DNA of 64,000 nucleotides from Planctomycetaceae bacterium (lineage in GTDB: Bacteria; Planctomycetota; Phycisphaerae; Sedimentisphaerales; Anaerohalosphaeraceae), in NCBI GenBank assembly GCA_021372945.1, contig JAJFTK010000082.1, forward strand, positions 33,382 to 97,381, in the 5' to 3' direction. Below, in pieces: positions 63,847 through 64,000 of the stretch. Each line of letters starts with the position of its first letter. The stretch's first letter is position 1. The notes beneath the pieces were generated by a model, which did no database searches, had not been told where the DNA came from, and saw nothing but the letters and a program-made list of their open reading frames with translations. Made by a program: the position numbers and the translations under genes.

Positions 63847-63867
63847 GATTTGAAATTTGAAATCAGT
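63847..63867. repeat. Heptanucleotide array (AATTTGA-like x3)
   Basis: Units GATTTGA, AATTTGA, AATCAGT downstream of hldE; short and partly degenerate. Confidence 0.45.
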
Positions 63868-64000
63868 ACTGTCCCATTATAAGTCGAATAAGGACAGTTG
63901 GTTACAGTTTTGCTGCTCTTTAAAATCATAGTCATATCCTGTAAGTGCTTGTTTTAGCGTGGTTTTCTCGAAAAGTAAGATACTGATGATTTGGAGTATT
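63868..64000. other. AT-rich right edge with inverted repeat
   Basis: ACTGTCC (63868-63874) and GGACAGT (63892-63898) form a perfect 7-bp inverted repeat with a 17-nt spacer. The sequence to the window end is visibly more AT-rich than the coding DNA to its left. No gene is seen. Could be the border of another element or a leader of the next gene. Confidence 0.35.

Overview
The window looks like chromosomal DNA of a Gram-negative-type bacterium. An outer membrane is implied by lpxK, hldE, an MltA-type lytic transglycosylase and several lipoproteins. The NfnAB transhydrogenase points to an anaerobic or fermentative lifestyle. Large accessory-domain signal peptidases, FlgI-like/HEAT lipoproteins, two groEL copies around groES and conserved unknowns suggest Planctomycetota, probably a Phycisphaerae-like lineage. 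That placement is inference from gene content; no rRNA gene is present. I saw no tRNA, rRNA, CRISPR array, prophage or complete insertion sequence. Coding density is high.

Layout. 1-8590 (minus): nfnA-nfnB (nfnB cut by the window edge), gyrA-holA, and two tandem signal peptidases. 8837-10172 (plus): HU, cold-shock protein, HNH protein. 10176-11755 (minus): two YbjQ proteins and a PrsW-type membrane protease. 11881-13487 (plus): TatD hydrolase and TcdA. 13534-17112 (minus): HEAT lipoprotein, beta-CASP nuclease, MltA. 17324-34313 (plus): CsgG-like lipoprotein; hom-apgM followed by two secreted ClpP-fold proteases; FlgI-like lipoprotein-smc-two M16 peptidases; a long coiled-coil protein with a membrane-anchored pseudo-MinD. 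34315-40296 (minus): uvrD-pgi-manC-ruvX-pgl. 40392-51170 (minus): three SPFH proteins, a P1B ATPase, an ABC exporter and an unknown membrane-anchored protein. 51343-58826 (plus): ABC-2 permease, groEL1-groES-groEL2, dnaJ-grpE-fmdB-like. greA (minus), then icd, lpxK and hldE (plus) close the window.

Regulation. Many intergenic gaps carry candidate sigma-70 promoters with 17-bp spacing (gyrA, lepB, hup, mltA, hom, uvrD, greA, icd and others). One strong intrinsic terminator follows groEL2. No CIRCE operator was seen at groEL.

The most unusual pattern is a set of at least twelve short tandem arrays. All have a 7-bp period, but the unit sequence differs at each locus. They sit against stop codons, in 5' leaders and, in lpxK, inside the reading frame. 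Other points of interest are the tandem zinc-ribbon signal peptidases, the FlgI-like lipoprotein outside a flagellar locus, the split-site M16 pair, the pseudo-MinD/coiled-coil pair and the SPFH/P-type ATPase operon.
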